Shown here one piece after another: positions 1 to 10,495 of a stretch of 64,000 bases of DNA. Made by a program: the position numbers and the translations under genes. The notes beneath the pieces are model-generated. The model saw nothing but the letters and a program-made list of their open reading frames with translations. It had not been told where the DNA came from and searched no databases. Position 1 is the first letter of the stretch. Every line of letters starts with the position of its first letter. The stretch spans positions 312,001-376,000 of the forward strand of contig WPIO01000162.1 of NCBI GenBank assembly GCA_009760855.2, given 5' to 3'. Origin of the DNA: Cristatella mucedo (Eukaryota > Bryozoa > Phylactolaemata > Cristatellidae).

Positions 1-497
1 GTAGGATCCGCGTATTTTCATTGAATTGGATCGGATTGCCGAAGGTCTAATAAGTGAGGCCTCTGTCATCAAACGACCCAGACATTAACACCGGCTTCTC
101 TGCTGACAGCATACTGCCAGTGGAGTGCCAAATAAAATTTAAATTATTTTCATGCGTCAGGTAAAAATTGGTATACCAGACAATCAATTCTGAAATCTGT
201 GTTTTTCCTATCAATCTTTCAATAAAGCCTTTGCTGATCAAGACTTTTAAGAAATAAGTCGACATCCTTTGCTACAAGATTTTAGGATTTCAACGTTTGA
301 CGCTCGAATTGTCTATTTAGAGCTTCTCAAGTGCTGCATGGTACTACTTCTCACATACCAGCACTTGCTGCAGTAAAAGCACTGGTTCTTAGGCTATGGT
401 CAAGGTGCTCACAACTCGCGAAACAGGTTCAGGTTTTATTACTGCTGCGAGAAATGTTTAGTCAGCTACTGCAAGTGGCTGTGAAAGCCTATAAATA

Positions 498-620
498 CAT
501 TTTGCTACCATTGGTATAGAGCCCTTAGAGAACTCGATCTCTTTCTAGGCACTTTACAGTTGATGCAAGGGAAGCACGATCAAATGGCTAGCAGTAGCAC
601 GCTCATTAAGCAACAAAAAT
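498..620 (-). mobile_element. LINE-A 3' tail fragment
   Basis: Read on the minus strand this is the 3' end of LINE-A: remnants of the gcatgc-type 3' UTR followed by the shared tail (tctctttctaggcac on the plus strand) that becomes gagagatcgagttctc-like when reversed. It carries no coding sequence. A matching copy at 15,735-15,840 belongs to the duplicated block. Confidence 0.7.
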
Positions 621-689
621 AATATAGTCATTTGCACATTTATGTAAAGTAACTTTTCTACATTGAAAGATGAGTAAACTAACTTCCTA

Positions 690-1450
690 GTCATGAGAAA
701 ACACAGTGTGGCTGAGAAATTTAAACTTTAACAATCTAATTCGGTCTACCATCATGTCTCCTGTTGAACCAGCTCGAAATATAGGCGTATTGTTATCAAG
801 TGGTCTTCTACTAAACGACCGCTTGAGCTATACAGTCCAGCCTACGTACTTTCAATTACACGAGACCGGTGAAAGTCAGACTTGTTTTGAATGGAATATC
901 TTATCTAAAGTAGTTGATGCATTCGTGACATCTAGTCTCGACTTCTGTAAATCTCTGCTTTCTGGCATACCGTCCTGTGTAGTGAGGCCCTTACAGTGCA
1001 TGCAAAAATCCGCTGCTTGGCTTATATATGCTTTATCTGTTGCAAGCGTTACACTCTCAGCATCTCACCCACCTGCACAGGTTCCCTGGTAAGCGGAGCA
1101 TTCACTACAATATCTATCACTCACTTCTAAGTTCCTTCATTTTTTGGCTGCAGCTTACTTACCAAATCTAGTCCTAGCCGTTCAAAGCACAGTACAACCT
1201 GCTTTTTGAAATAAAATCGTTTACTTAGACCTCGAGCGAATCTCAAATCCTTTGGATTTCATACCATTAGTTCTTATGCTCTCAATTCCATAAAATAATC
1301 GACGAGAGATATCAGGAAATTAAACCGATTTACAAAAAAAAAACAAATCAAATGCATCTAGTTATCACAGAGTTAAGTGGTTACATGTGATTATACGCTT
1401 AGGTGCTTAGGAGTGCTAACACCGTGCATGCCGCCAAACACCCTTTCATT
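690..1450 (+). mobile_element. LINE-A RT C-terminal fragment, degenerate
   Basis: Conceptual translation from about 745 follows the C-terminal part of L2/CR1-type reverse transcriptases: an 'RNIGVLLSS' strand, a 'TYFQLHETGES' helix, then 'DAFVTSSLDFCKSLLSGIPS' and a following 'QCMQKSAAWLI' block (family pattern SRLDYCNSLL...LQ.VQNAAARL). After about 1,090 the frame breaks, but remnants of 'PAYLPNL' and the 3' UTR continue to about 1,450. Stops and frameshifts make it non-functional. It has no catalytic RT core. Confidence 0.8.
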
Positions 1451-1469
1451 TTAGCGATTTGACCCTGTG

Positions 1470-2928
1470 CAGGGTCAGCAGCTGTTATCACTCCATCATA
1501 GTAGATCAAATGCATTCCTACATATTTATGCAGTTGCTAAGATTGGTGAACTATGTATACACACAAGAAAAGCACCCCAGTGCCACTGCGATGGCCGGAA
1601 CCACCATCTCAGACGTCGCTTGTTGGGCAGGAACTGTGAGCTGAGTACAGGCTCGTTTGGGATGCCTAGCATCGTCTCGAACCATTCAGCACACGCTCCC
1701 CCCACATGCTTCTCTGTGAATCTCTCTAACTTAGTGGTCCTCAGATATATGAAAACTCTCTTGGTTCGACTTAACCCTTGCCTTTTGAATCGTCATTCAA
1801 TTTTCAATACATATCTAGTAATACAATACCTTATTCCTTAAAACAGTCTCAACTTGCTTGCCCAAACTAAAACTTTCTAAAATCGATAAACTGTCCAACA
1901 ATCAAAGACGCAACCACAACTGGTTTCTCATTCTTTCACACACACATATCAATTAAAACTGGAGGTGGAGTTGCTGTTATCGTGAGCTCGAAATTAACCT
2001 TACAGCAAATTGCTGTACCCTCGAAGTAGTTCTTGGAATCGATGGTCTTGGTCGCTACAAAAATATGCTACCGATGGTGGCGGTGGTCTATCGCCCATCA
2101 GGTTTAAAATCCTCGTTTATCTCAGATATATCCGATCTCATTTTGAATCTGTGTGCAAGTAATAAATCCTTTCTCGTTGTGCGTGATTTTAACAATCACT
2201 TTGATAACTTAGCTGACACCTTCAGCTCTGAATTTTGTATATTAACTGAGTCGCTGTCTCTTGTGGTTCAAGTGCACAGTTCTACTCTCATCAAGGGTCA
2301 CACACTCGACAAGGTTTTCTCATGCAACTGCACTTTTTCATCACCAATTATTACGAAATCCTGCTTATCTTACCACATGCAGATCTCATCCAAGCTACAG
2401 TGTTTGCCCGCTCGTTTCTCCTCTAAAATCACTAATAAATCGCTAAACCTCAAGACGCTTGAAATCGATGCTGTCTGTTCGAGAATATCTGCTTCGCCTC
2501 TGCTGCTCAGTCCTCCGTCTGATCTGTCATTATTGGTAGATAGCTACAACATGACACTAGCTGACACGCTCACCAAGTTTGCAGTTCAGACTAAGCCCAC
2601 AGTGGGCCCTCACCCATACGGCTTATGGTTTACCACAGACATTAAACTAGACATGTCTACTAAGCTCAAGCTTGAAAAAGCATACATAAGATTAGGACTG
2701 ACCGTCCATCTCCAGGCGTATGATGACTACTTTAGTTCGTACCAATCGATCCTAGCAAGGGCAAAGTGTAGCTTCAGCAAAAACGTTGTTGCATCACAGA
2801 TGCACATTCCGAAAACGCTGATGTCGACGATCAACCATCTCCACAACCGCTCCCAAAATAGCTGCTTAACTGATGAACCTTGTGATGATCTTGCCGATCG
2901 CTTTTCTTAATTCTATTTCCAGAAGATA
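1470..2928 (+). mobile_element. LINE-A endonuclease and linker fragment
   Basis: Plus-strand LINE-A 5' half. Upstream of 2,065 a frame-broken region corresponds to the start of an AP-endonuclease domain (a better copy lies at 16,675-17,230). The open stretch 2,065-2,910 (281 codons) contains 'VVYRPSG', then 'SFLVVRDFNNHFDN', where the usual GDFN metal-site motif is changed to RDFN, and 'KGHTLDKVFS' (family pattern G.TLDLV). It then runs into the endonuclease-RT linker (a basic 'KLKLEKAYIRLG' stretch and 'DDLADRFS'). The RT core that should follow is missing: at about 2,928 the sequence jumps to an RT C-terminus. Inactive. Confidence 0.85.
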
Positions 2929-3778
2929 TATGTGTCATATTCCAAAGCGACCTCTCGTTAGACGAGCATATCAGCTCCACAGTCAAATCCGCCTATTTTC
3001 AGCTTCATAACATTGCTAAAATTCGGGCTTGTTTAGATAAAGATACCACGTCGAAGTTGGTCCATGCATTCGAGACATCCCGTCTCGACTTCTGCCACTC
3101 ACTGCTTACTGGTATACCAGCATGTGCAATCAGGCGATTGCAGCTGGTGCAAAACTCTGCAGCTAGGCTTGTATGTCGTGAGCGTCGCAGTTGCCACATT
3201 ACTCCACTTCTCGCCGACCTGCACTGGCTACCAGTCAAGCAACGGATCGACATCAAGGTTTTGTCACTCACTTTTAGATCCCTTCATTCTATGGCTCCAG
3301 CCAATCTGTCAGATATACTACCCGATCAGGCCAAGCATCGTAGCACCCGCTTTTCGGAATCCAACAATCTAGAAATACCTCCTACAAACCTTAAATCCTT
3401 TGGAGACCGTGCATTTAGTTCATATGCTCCCAAAGCCTGGAACTTCCTCCCGACCTGCCTCAGAACATCCCCTGACCTGACCACATTTAAAAGGAACCTA
3501 AAAACACACTTATTTAGGACAGCATTTAGTGGGTCCCTGTGATTCGTCCTTGATGTGCTTATGCTTGCTGACACTGTGCATGCTGCCACTAACCACATTT
3601 GCATGCTGACCCAGTGCATGTCACCCCTAACCATATTATTCATTTCGTTTGTTTTTTTCAAGCATAATTTTACTTACCATTCAATTGCATTTAACTTTAC
3701 AGCAAATGTAAAGCACCTAGAGAGAGATTAAGTTCTCTGAGGGCACTTTATCAAGTGAATTATTATTATTATTATTAT
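2929..3778 (+). mobile_element. LINE-A 3' end with intact 161-codon RT C-terminal ORF
   Basis: Sequence starts inside the RT at 'SLDEHISSTVKSAYFQLH'. The ORF 3,057-3,542 (161 codons) has 'TSRLDFCHSLLTGIP', 'LQLVQNSAARLV', 'PLLADLHWLPVKQRI', 'FGDRAFSSYAPKAWN' and ends 'HLFRTAFSGSL'. A 3' UTR with gcatgctg words follows, then a tail at about 3,705-3,760 and an (ATT)n end at 3,762-3,777. The ORF lacks the catalytic RT motifs, so it encodes only the thumb/C-terminal part. Same-length ORFs occur at 18,306-18,791 and 53,811-54,296 on the minus strand. Confidence 0.9.
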
Positions 3779-3959
3779 GAGGATAGACAAGATCAGGGAG
3801 TCCATCACTGTGATGACAGGATTCCCCTAATATGAGTGTCCCCCGATTCCTCGCTGCACCTCAAAGTCTATATTTAAGCAGGTCACTTTTGATATCGTCC
3901 TGAAGGTCATATCAGAATCTAAGAAGACCACAAGTCCTTAGGTACCTATTCCCACTGTA

Positions 3960-4245
3960 CTGCTATTACGTTGGATTGATCTGAATCTGCCATGCATAAT
4001 AAACACCATTAATGTGGCTTTAGGCTCAGTTCATGTCCCAGCACTATTAAAAAATGCTTTTGTCAGGCCACTTCTCAAGAAAGTGACACTAGACCAATGG
4101 AACTTAAGAAAATACCCACAGTCTATCTACCGTTCCTATTTAAAACACTCGAACGAGTCGTCCTTGAACAGCAGAACTCACATGTTGGCTCTTCAAATCT
4201 AGATAGTAAGTTCCAGTCTGGCCTTAGAGGTAATCCTTAGACAGA
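3960..4245 (+). mobile_element. LINE-A RT N-terminal fragment
   Basis: Translation around 4,014-4,202 reads 'VPALLKNAFVRPLLKK', 'LDQWNLRKYPQSIY' and 'LKHSNESSL', which follows the RT N-terminal pattern G.VP..LK.A.V.PLLKK..LD...L.NYRPIS. It ends just after a QSGLR-like block at about 4,218-4,230. This is the RT part absent from the neighbouring copy at 2,929, but the order is wrong for one collinear element, so it is a separate insertion or a rearranged piece. Confidence 0.75.
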
Positions 4246-4257
4246 ATCATTATGGCT

Positions 4258-4395
4258 TAGGTTTACAACACCCCCTGTCCCGAGGTCGTGGGTTCGAATC
4301 GTGTGGTAGACGATCCTGTATTGCCACTGCAAGCTGTGTTGATCGCCGTAAAAGCTCTCCTGTCGCTGAGGAAAAAAGCTATTAAATTAGCTAGT
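4258..4395 (+). mobile_element. SINE-1 (tRNA-derived)
   Basis: Contains a clear Pol III B-box-like word (gggttcgaatc) after 'cctgtcccgaggtcgt', then the SINE-1 body (gacgatcctgtattgccact...gccgtaaaagctctcctgtcgct) and an A-rich end. The same unit recurs at 8,580, 12,355, 45,855 (minus) and 53,066. It is not a functional tRNA: the fold is not preserved and the body continues beyond tRNA length. Confidence 0.8.
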
Positions 4396-4399
4396 ATTT

Positions 4400-4610
4400 A
4401 AATCTCCTAATATATATCGGGCTACGAATCGTATTGCTCATTTTTCGGAATCTAATTGACGAACGCATACCTTGTTTGAAATTCAGATCTTTTGAAGATT
4501 ATGGGCTAATTCAGCATGCTCCCAAAGCGTAGAAGTCGGTTTCTACTGACATCACAAAATTCTCCGACTTGATAGAATTCTAAGAAGAGCTTATAAAGTT
4601 ATTTATTTAT
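4400..4610 (+). mobile_element. LINE-A RT C-terminal scrap
   Basis: Short plus-strand remnant: 'FSESN'-like, 'KFRSFEDYG' and 'HAPKA' equivalents of the LINE-A C-terminus (family pattern LKSFGDRAFSSYAPKAWN), followed by a damaged '...TSDLTTFK' region near 4,560. Heavily mutated. Confidence 0.55.
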
Positions 4611-4629
4611 CGCGGCAAATAATATCATG

Positions 4630-5230
4630 CTTCATAGACAGTATAAATAACATGGTTAAGGGTGACATGCACAGGGTCAGCGTGCTCATGGTTTTAGGAG
4701 CAGCATGCACAGTGTCAGCATGCATAAGCAAACGAAGGACGAATCACAGGGACCCACTAAATGCTGTCCTAAACAGGTGCTCTAACGTTCTTTTTAAATG
4801 TTGTCAAGTCAGGGGATGTTCTGACGAAATTCATGAGTGAGTTCCAGGCTTTGGGAGCATTTAAACTAAATGCTCGGTCTAGAAAAGGATTTGAGGTTTG
4901 CAGGAGGTTTGGTAAACTGTTGGAATCCGAAAAGTGGGTGGTACTGTGCTTGGTCTGGTGGGGGAGCAGATCTGAGAGATAGGCTGGAGTCAAAGAATGA
5001 AGTGACCAAAAAGTGAGCGACTAAAACCTTGAAGTCGATCCGTCGCTTGACTGGTAGCTAGTAGTGGTCGTTGAGAACTGGTGTGATGTGGCAACTGCGA
5101 CGCTCACGACATACAAGCCTAGCCGCTGAGTTTTGTACCAGCTATAATCACCTGATTGCACATGCCGATAGGCCAGCCAGCAGTGAGTTACAGAAGTCAA
5201 GTCGGGATGTAGCACACATACTTCATCTCA
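4630..5230 (-). mobile_element. LINE-A 3' end, degenerate
   Basis: Minus-strand LINE-A C-terminus. From about 5,215 down: 'DLTSVTHCWLAYRH' (frame-shifted LDFCNSLL region), then 'TPAYLSDLLPHQTKH', 'FLDRAFSLNAPKAWN' and 'FVRTSPDLTTFKKN' at 4,769-4,993. The 3' UTR with gcatgc and gtcagc words runs from about 4,770 to 4,640. It is broken by at least one frameshift and a premature stop compared with the intact 161-codon copies. Confidence 0.85.
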
Positions 5231-5289
5231 ATCACTGAACAGAAATTTGGGAGCTGAGCTTAGAAAAAATAGCAGTCGATATAGTAAGT

Positions 5290-5620
5290 AGCAAGTCAGT
5301 AGCAAGTCGGGTTGGCTGTGTTGGGTATGTACGTTCCACTATCGAAGATTTGCATAGTTTGGATCAAGCGGTGATTACAAGCTTCCGTCGCAAAGCGTCT
5401 TTCAGTAGAGGAATACAACTGCTAATTCATTTTACATCAAGACTGGAGGCCATGAGGAAGCTGAAACTGGTGTAGCAGTTCAGCTGGGTATAAATTGGCC
5501 CAGCCGCGGCAGGCCTTATGGGTCAGAAATGCATCGCTCTATTTCTGCTGAAGATCTGGCAGCCAACATACCTTTTTAGTAAAAGGATACATAGTCAAAC
5601 ATCCTGGATTTTCTGAATAC
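5290..5620 (-). mobile_element. LINE-B fragment
   Basis: The minus strand between about 5,395 and 5,560 matches LINE-B RT C-terminus: cagcagttcagctgggta corresponds to 'YLAELLNPFQP' and ggcaggccttatgggtca to 'TYKARHGLAP' of the better copy at 49,530-50,180. Boundaries are approximate and there is no continuous ORF. Confidence 0.6.
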
Positions 5621-5984
5621 CCTTGAAGCCGTATTACCTACCACCTGCATTGGCTAAGTTATCATTTCGTTAGGTAAAACGGAAACAAAATGCAATAATC
5701 TAGCCATGACAAAACTAAGGAGCTACTTTAATTAGGGCGGCATTACAAACAAACGAATATCATTATTAAAACAGCTTAAGTATTTACCTTGTATTGTGAG
5801 AGACCGTAGGCCTAGACCCACACGTAAATAGTAAAACTGCCTGAAAATACGAATGTGGAAGTCTCTGGGTTAGTATCTACTACCAAGAGGACATGCAGTG
5901 TTTGAATGTTAAATGAGAGTAAAATTTGTTACGGTCATCGACTCACGGTATAATAAAGGTACTAATAACAATGATCAATTTGAT
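5620..5984. other. Unassigned stretch
   Basis: AT-rich sequence with no ORF of note, no recognisable repeat and no good splice pair. I see nothing I can name here. Confidence 0.5.
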
Positions 5985-6329
5985 ACAGTACCTTCAGAGA
6001 ACTCAGTCACTTTCTATGTGCTTTAAAAATGCTGCAATGAGTGCTGGCGAAATAGTTAGTGGTAGCAGGCTCACTAAACGACAAAAACATCAGGGTTAGG
6101 AGTGACATGCACATGGTCAGCATGCTAGTATAGTTACTGAATTGTATTTATTTAATTTTATTACCGGCAGTATGCACAGTCTCAAGACAAGTCATCACAA
6201 TAAGGAGGAAGCAAAGTGACCAGCTGAATGCTGTGAAAAATAAGTCCTGTTTTAGATTCTTTCAAAATTTGTTATAGTCAGATGTCCTTACTCAAGTCGG
6301 GTGTCAGTTCTTAGCTTTCGGGCCTAGTT

Positions 6330-6600
6330 ACTGTGGTTTGTGGTTCTCTAAGCATGGCTCTGATAGCTGGGCTCGCCGGCACACTGCAAGCCAGGCAGAC
6401 TGTTAGTGGCCTAAGGGCAGGCCAGTGCACGGGTCTGACGGCTGTGGTTTATCCACAGGCCAGCTTTGTCCTACCTACGACTGACAGGAGGAGTTATGGG
6501 GGGAGTCCCGTGGGAGAAGGGGCACAGAGGAGCTGTGAGCCCTTGGGCTTGGTGCCTTGAAATAAGGTTATGGGCATCGGCTGGCTTTCTGCAATGCAGA
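6330..6600. other. GC-rich insert inside LINE-A
   Basis: About 270 bp with clearly higher GC than the LINE on either side, separating two pieces of the LINE-A C-terminus (fragments resume at about 6,625). Its open frames (for example 6,333-6,560) show no recognisable domain. No clear terminal repeats or target duplication were seen. Origin unknown. Confidence 0.45.
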
Positions 6601-6827
6601 CAAGAAAAAACTACAGGTACTAGGGGCGGTGCCTTCGAACGATTTGAAGTTTGTGCGAGGCATTGGTAAACAGTTAGATTCCGGAAAGCAGGATTTATGA
6701 AGTTTCTACTTGTAAGGAAGTAGACCTGATATATAGCCTTCAGGGAAAGATTTACGGGACCAGAAACTTAGTGTCAGACTATTAAAGTCAACGTATTGCC
6801 TGATAAGGAGAGCGTGCAGGTCGGCTA

Positions 6828-7065
6828 GATTGCATAGTGCCCTTAGAGAGTTGAATCTCTTTCTTGGCACTTTACAGATGCTGGGTAGAAAGCATTACCA
6901 AATGATTAGTGGTAATCTAGTACAATCATTGTATAGCACGACAGTCCAGCAAGCATGTATCCCCCTTTTTAATTCCTAAAAACCACAATGATTAGGCATT
7001 ACTTACTCTGAAGAGCCTTCTATTGGGCAGTCGAAGTATGCATGACTTTTCCGTACATGCACTCT
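6828..7065 (-). mobile_element. Nested LINE-A 3' tail
   Basis: A second minus-strand LINE-A tail (gagagttgaatctctttcttgg on the plus strand) lies between two RT pieces that would otherwise be contiguous at the 'ADLHWLP' region. This is consistent with a 5'-truncated LINE-A inserted into an older one in the same orientation. Confidence 0.6.
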
Positions 7066-8579
7066 CGCTCAACAAAATTCATGATGCGACGGGTTAACTC
7101 CGACGCTCGTGGCAGACAAGCCATGCTGCCGACCATTGCACTAGCTGTAAGTGCCTGAGTGCAAAGGCTCGTAGCCCAGCAAGCAGTGAGTAACAGAAGT
7201 CAAGAGAATTTGTAAGAAATGCATGAATCAAATTATATTTGGTATCTGTCTATGAAATCCCAAATTACAGAAAGTAGTATGCAGCTTAAAGTAGGCAGAC
7301 TTTACTGTGGCTCTGATGTTGTCGTCTAATGAAAAGTCATGTAGGTACACGACTCCTAGATTACTTGCTAATTCAGCCTGCGATATTCTGGCTCTGCTAA
7401 TTTTTAGCCTGATTCTGTCTAATTTCTGAATCATAGTCGATCGGCCCATAAAAATTAAGTCGGCTTCATAATCTATTTAAGAAGTTTTTCTGCCATCAAT
7501 TTTGGATGTTATCAATACATGCAGCACGGGAGTTGAGAGAATTTGTATACCTGCTAGATGGCTGGGCGTGACCAAAGCAAAAGTTCAACTAAGTGTCATC
7601 CTCATAGAAGTGTTAGCTTACATTGTGTATGACATTCACACTGGCAAGAGGGAGAGTATGAGCCGTGAAAAAGCATGACCAAGCACTGAGCCCTGTCAGA
7701 CATAGGGCAAATATTTCATAAGTTATCCGGATTATCGTCGTCCATTCGCATCAATACTCTGGAATCCCTCACTGAGATAGGCCCTGAAGAAGTACAGTAC
7801 AGGGCCAGTGATTCCCCGGCGAGATGTGAAGCACTCAAAAAGAACGTGGTGATCGATGGTGTCAAAAGCTGCGAAAGATTAAAAAAAAACATGCTGAGAT
7901 ACTCTACCCATGTCCATATTCCAAAGTAGGTCGTTCAAAATCCGAAACAAGGCTGACTCTGTGGAGTGATTAGCTTTAAAATTAGACTGGAACTTACTAG
8001 CACTGTTCGAAGTTTGTATATCTGACTTCAGGTGGTCGGCCAAGGACACGTTACAGTGTCTGTGATAGTATTGGTAGAGGAGATACTGGGTGGAAGTTGG
8101 TCAAGTCCTCTAGGTGTAGTGTTGCATTTTGACTACAAGCTTTTGAACGGTGCTTGGACCAGACTTGAGACTAATTACATAGTTGTGATCTTCGTTATCC
8201 ACGGCAGCAGCATAACGATGCATCGTAGATACATGTCAGTGGAAAGAAGTTAAAAAGACTAGTTGTCTTCTTAAAACGGGATTTGAACTTCTGGATGAGG
8301 TCTCCTATGTTCTATTCGCAGCAAAGTTAAACGCCTAAAAAGAGAAAGTGTTCTCTGGCGGCGCTTTATCATGTGTACTATTATTAAGAATATTATAATC
8401 TTTACTAGTAACTTGCTTGGATGTAGATGTTAATGTAGATTGACCTACAGCATTCCAGGAGGGATGCTACTATCTTAAGGATGGACTCCACGATCTTGTT
8501 TATCTGCTTGACAAAGTTGCTAGAGAAGTGATATCACAGGGACGTCCGTGTGTCAGTACTGCTGTAGACCTAATGTCTG

Positions 8580-8740
8580 CCATACACTCTCTATGCCTTC
8601 GCGACCTCGGTCCCGAGGTCGTGGGCTTGATTCCTGCGGTGGGCGATCCTTTATCGCCACTGCAAGTGCTGGTGATAGCCGCAAAGGCTCTTCTGTCGCT
8701 ATAAAAAAGACGCTGTTTAATCATGTAGGCCTTTTTTTTA
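8580..8740 (+). mobile_element. SINE-1 (tRNA-derived)
   Basis: Well-preserved SINE-1: 'cgacctcggtcccgaggtcg' palindromic head, B-box-like gggcttgattcc, then ggtgggcgatcctttatcgcc, gatagccgcaaaggctcttc and an end at about 8,740 with a poly-T run. The palindrome is a family feature also seen at 12,390 and 45,970. Confidence 0.85.
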
Positions 8741-8809
8741 GGCCGGGCCGGTGGCATCCGGCACTAACGGTGCTTACCCCGACCAAGCTTACATTAATGT
8801 ATGAATGAT

Positions 8810-9640
8810 GGAGACCTATTTGAAGAGCAAAGCCTTCTAATCCCGCCACTCGCTCGGGTGTCCTGTGAGCAGCAGCCCTGTTTTATCGTCATTTAGTTTT
8901 ATTCGGTTTTATCGTTATTCAGCCTTTCTGCCATATTCATAGTCAGCTGCAGTGTCCTGGTTAATTACTTTGGTAGCCCAGCCAAAAGTGAATTACAATA
9001 ATCAACCCAAACTCAACGAAGGAGTTATTACAAATTGTCGCTTGCTACTGTGGAAGACAGATTCTAATCTTAGATTGGGATCGGACATTGTGGCTAGCTG
9101 TGGAAGCAGTCTTTTTAACGAAGCTTCAGAAAATTAGGCTGCTCAAGACGACACCTCAATTCCAAGCATAGGGTGATGGTCGCACTACTGCATCACCTAT
9201 TGCAAGAGCAAAACCTTTTACACCGGCCACAATATGGGGGTGTCCTGGGACTAGCAGTTTGGTTTAATCGTCATTTAGTTTCAAGAAGTTTTCCGACATC
9301 CAGGATCGAATATCGGCAAGATAAGCATTCAGTTTCTCATATGCAGCAGCAGATTTCTACGGTTTGAATGACAAATACAGCTGAGTATTTGCAGCATAAA
9401 AGTGATATACTATTCCATCGGCCTTAATCACTTTTCCAAGTGGTTAAGTATAAGTGGAGAACAGAAAGAAACCAAGTACAGACCCTTGAGTGATTCCGCT
9501 GGTGACCCGTCTCGTGTATAAGACATGGCCCACACAAGACGCAGATTATACACGATCAGACTAATTTGATTGAAACCACGCCAGTGCCTTGTCTATCATT
9601 GCATAATTGGTTATCCTATCATGAACTGACAGTTTCGTGC
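8810..9640 (-). mobile_element. LINE-B RT fragments
   Basis: Minus-strand RT pieces. Around 9,440-9,540 the reversed sequence reads 'TSGITQGSVLG', the G.PQGSVLGPLLF block of the RT. Around 8,935-9,000 it reads like the 'QCSGL..MNMAAR' region near 'RLDYCNSLL' of LINE-B. A segment at 8,825-8,935 is partly repeated at 9,195-9,290 (shared tttatcgtcatttagttt), so there was a local duplication. No open frame survives. Confidence 0.65.
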
Positions 9641-10440
9641 ACTATAGCAGGAATAAAATTCCGTAGAAACTAGGTTGATCTGAGCTAAAAACGTACAAAT
9701 ACATTTAGGAACTTAAATGACAAACCCCTGTTGATTTGAGTGATGCATCAGACAGACGACTCAAACCGGTGAAAAGACTTGAATTTTGAAGGCATCGCAT
9801 AACATCAAATGAGAGCATGAAATCAACCAGATATCTTTTCAGACTAAGCAGTTGCATCTAGCTAATGCTCCGTCACTGTACTTAGCATTACAAAATAAAA
9901 GTCCCTCATCGAGTCGGTTACACTGCTTTTGACTAGGAATAATGGCTGATTTTCGTGTTACCTACAACTCAAATGCCTTTGTAGCACTAGCAAAGAATAG
10001 TAGAATAAAAGTAGAGAGTACAAACGTTGTTATCCTTATCAGGGCGGTAGCTCACCATAGCAGCAGCACTGTTTACAATAAGGGTCTCCAAGCAGGTTTA
10101 ACTGTAAGAGGCTCCACAGTAAATATAACTATTGAATAAAAACCAATCAGCTTTTGATTTTAAGTCAAGGTTTACGAAGCAAGAACAAATTACCTTCCAA
10201 TAGCCAGTTCAATAACCTCTTTTAAAATCGTTATCTGTGGCTATCCATTTTGCATATCGCTTGTTCCATGTTCACGTAGGTAACTTTTAAAAAAAAATAA
10301 CCCGTGCCTGTACTGAATTGGATTGTCTAGATTGCCAAATGCAGCAGCTCATCAATTTCCGATTTCTACATAAGTGCTCTCGAGTTCCAGCTTCTTATTA
10401 ATCTCAGCAAAATTGGCATCAGAAACATCCAACAAAACTG
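9641..10440. other. Unassigned, possible old LINE-B
   Basis: There is a 65-codon plus-strand ORF at 9,942-10,139 but it has no recognisable domain and no convincing splice pair. The segment lies directly 5' (minus strand) of LINE-B RT pieces, so it may be eroded LINE. I do not call a gene. Confidence 0.35.
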
Positions 10441-10443
10441 CGG

Positions 10444-10446
<3 letters not shown>

Positions 10447-10495
<49 letters not shown>

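Larger units (their letters stand above)
65..2880. repeat. Composite retroelement block, copy 1 of a 2.8-kb duplication
   Basis: This block matches 15,291-18,067 in the same order and orientation across its whole length. It includes the unexplained leader (about 65-490), a reversed LINE-A tail, an RT C-terminal piece and an endonuclease piece. Offset is about 15,226 at the left end and about 15,202 near position 2,065. Because three unrelated fragments plus leader are shared, this is a duplication of an already composite segment and not two independent insertions. Similarity fails at about 2,868-2,880, where the second copy meets an inverted LINE-A insertion. Confidence 0.85.
5985..8560 (-). 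mobile_element. LINE-A copy covering most of the RT, interrupted
   Basis: Longest RT-covering LINE-A copy on the minus strand. Near 7,851-7,882 the reversed sequence reads 'AAFDTIDH', the first catalytic RT block. Near 7,940-7,990 it reads like 'FRAN.STESALFRI', the N-terminal fingers. At 7,228-7,449 it reads 'MGRSTMIQKL...ASNLGVVYLHDFSLDDNI', followed by an RT C-terminus down to about 6,240 and the tail at 5,985-6,050. Two interruptions are visible: a second tail at about 6,828-7,065 and a GC-rich insert at about 6,330-6,600. Many stops; inactive. Confidence 0.8.

Noticed and set aside
4290-4330. tRNA gene (B-box ggttcgaatc)
   Set aside because: The same head and body recur in several copies with no cloverleaf and a longer common tail, so it is a SINE.
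9942-10139. 65-codon ORF starting ATG
   Set aside because: No known domain, no good splice sites, and it lies next to antisense LINE-B pieces; length is within chance expectation.
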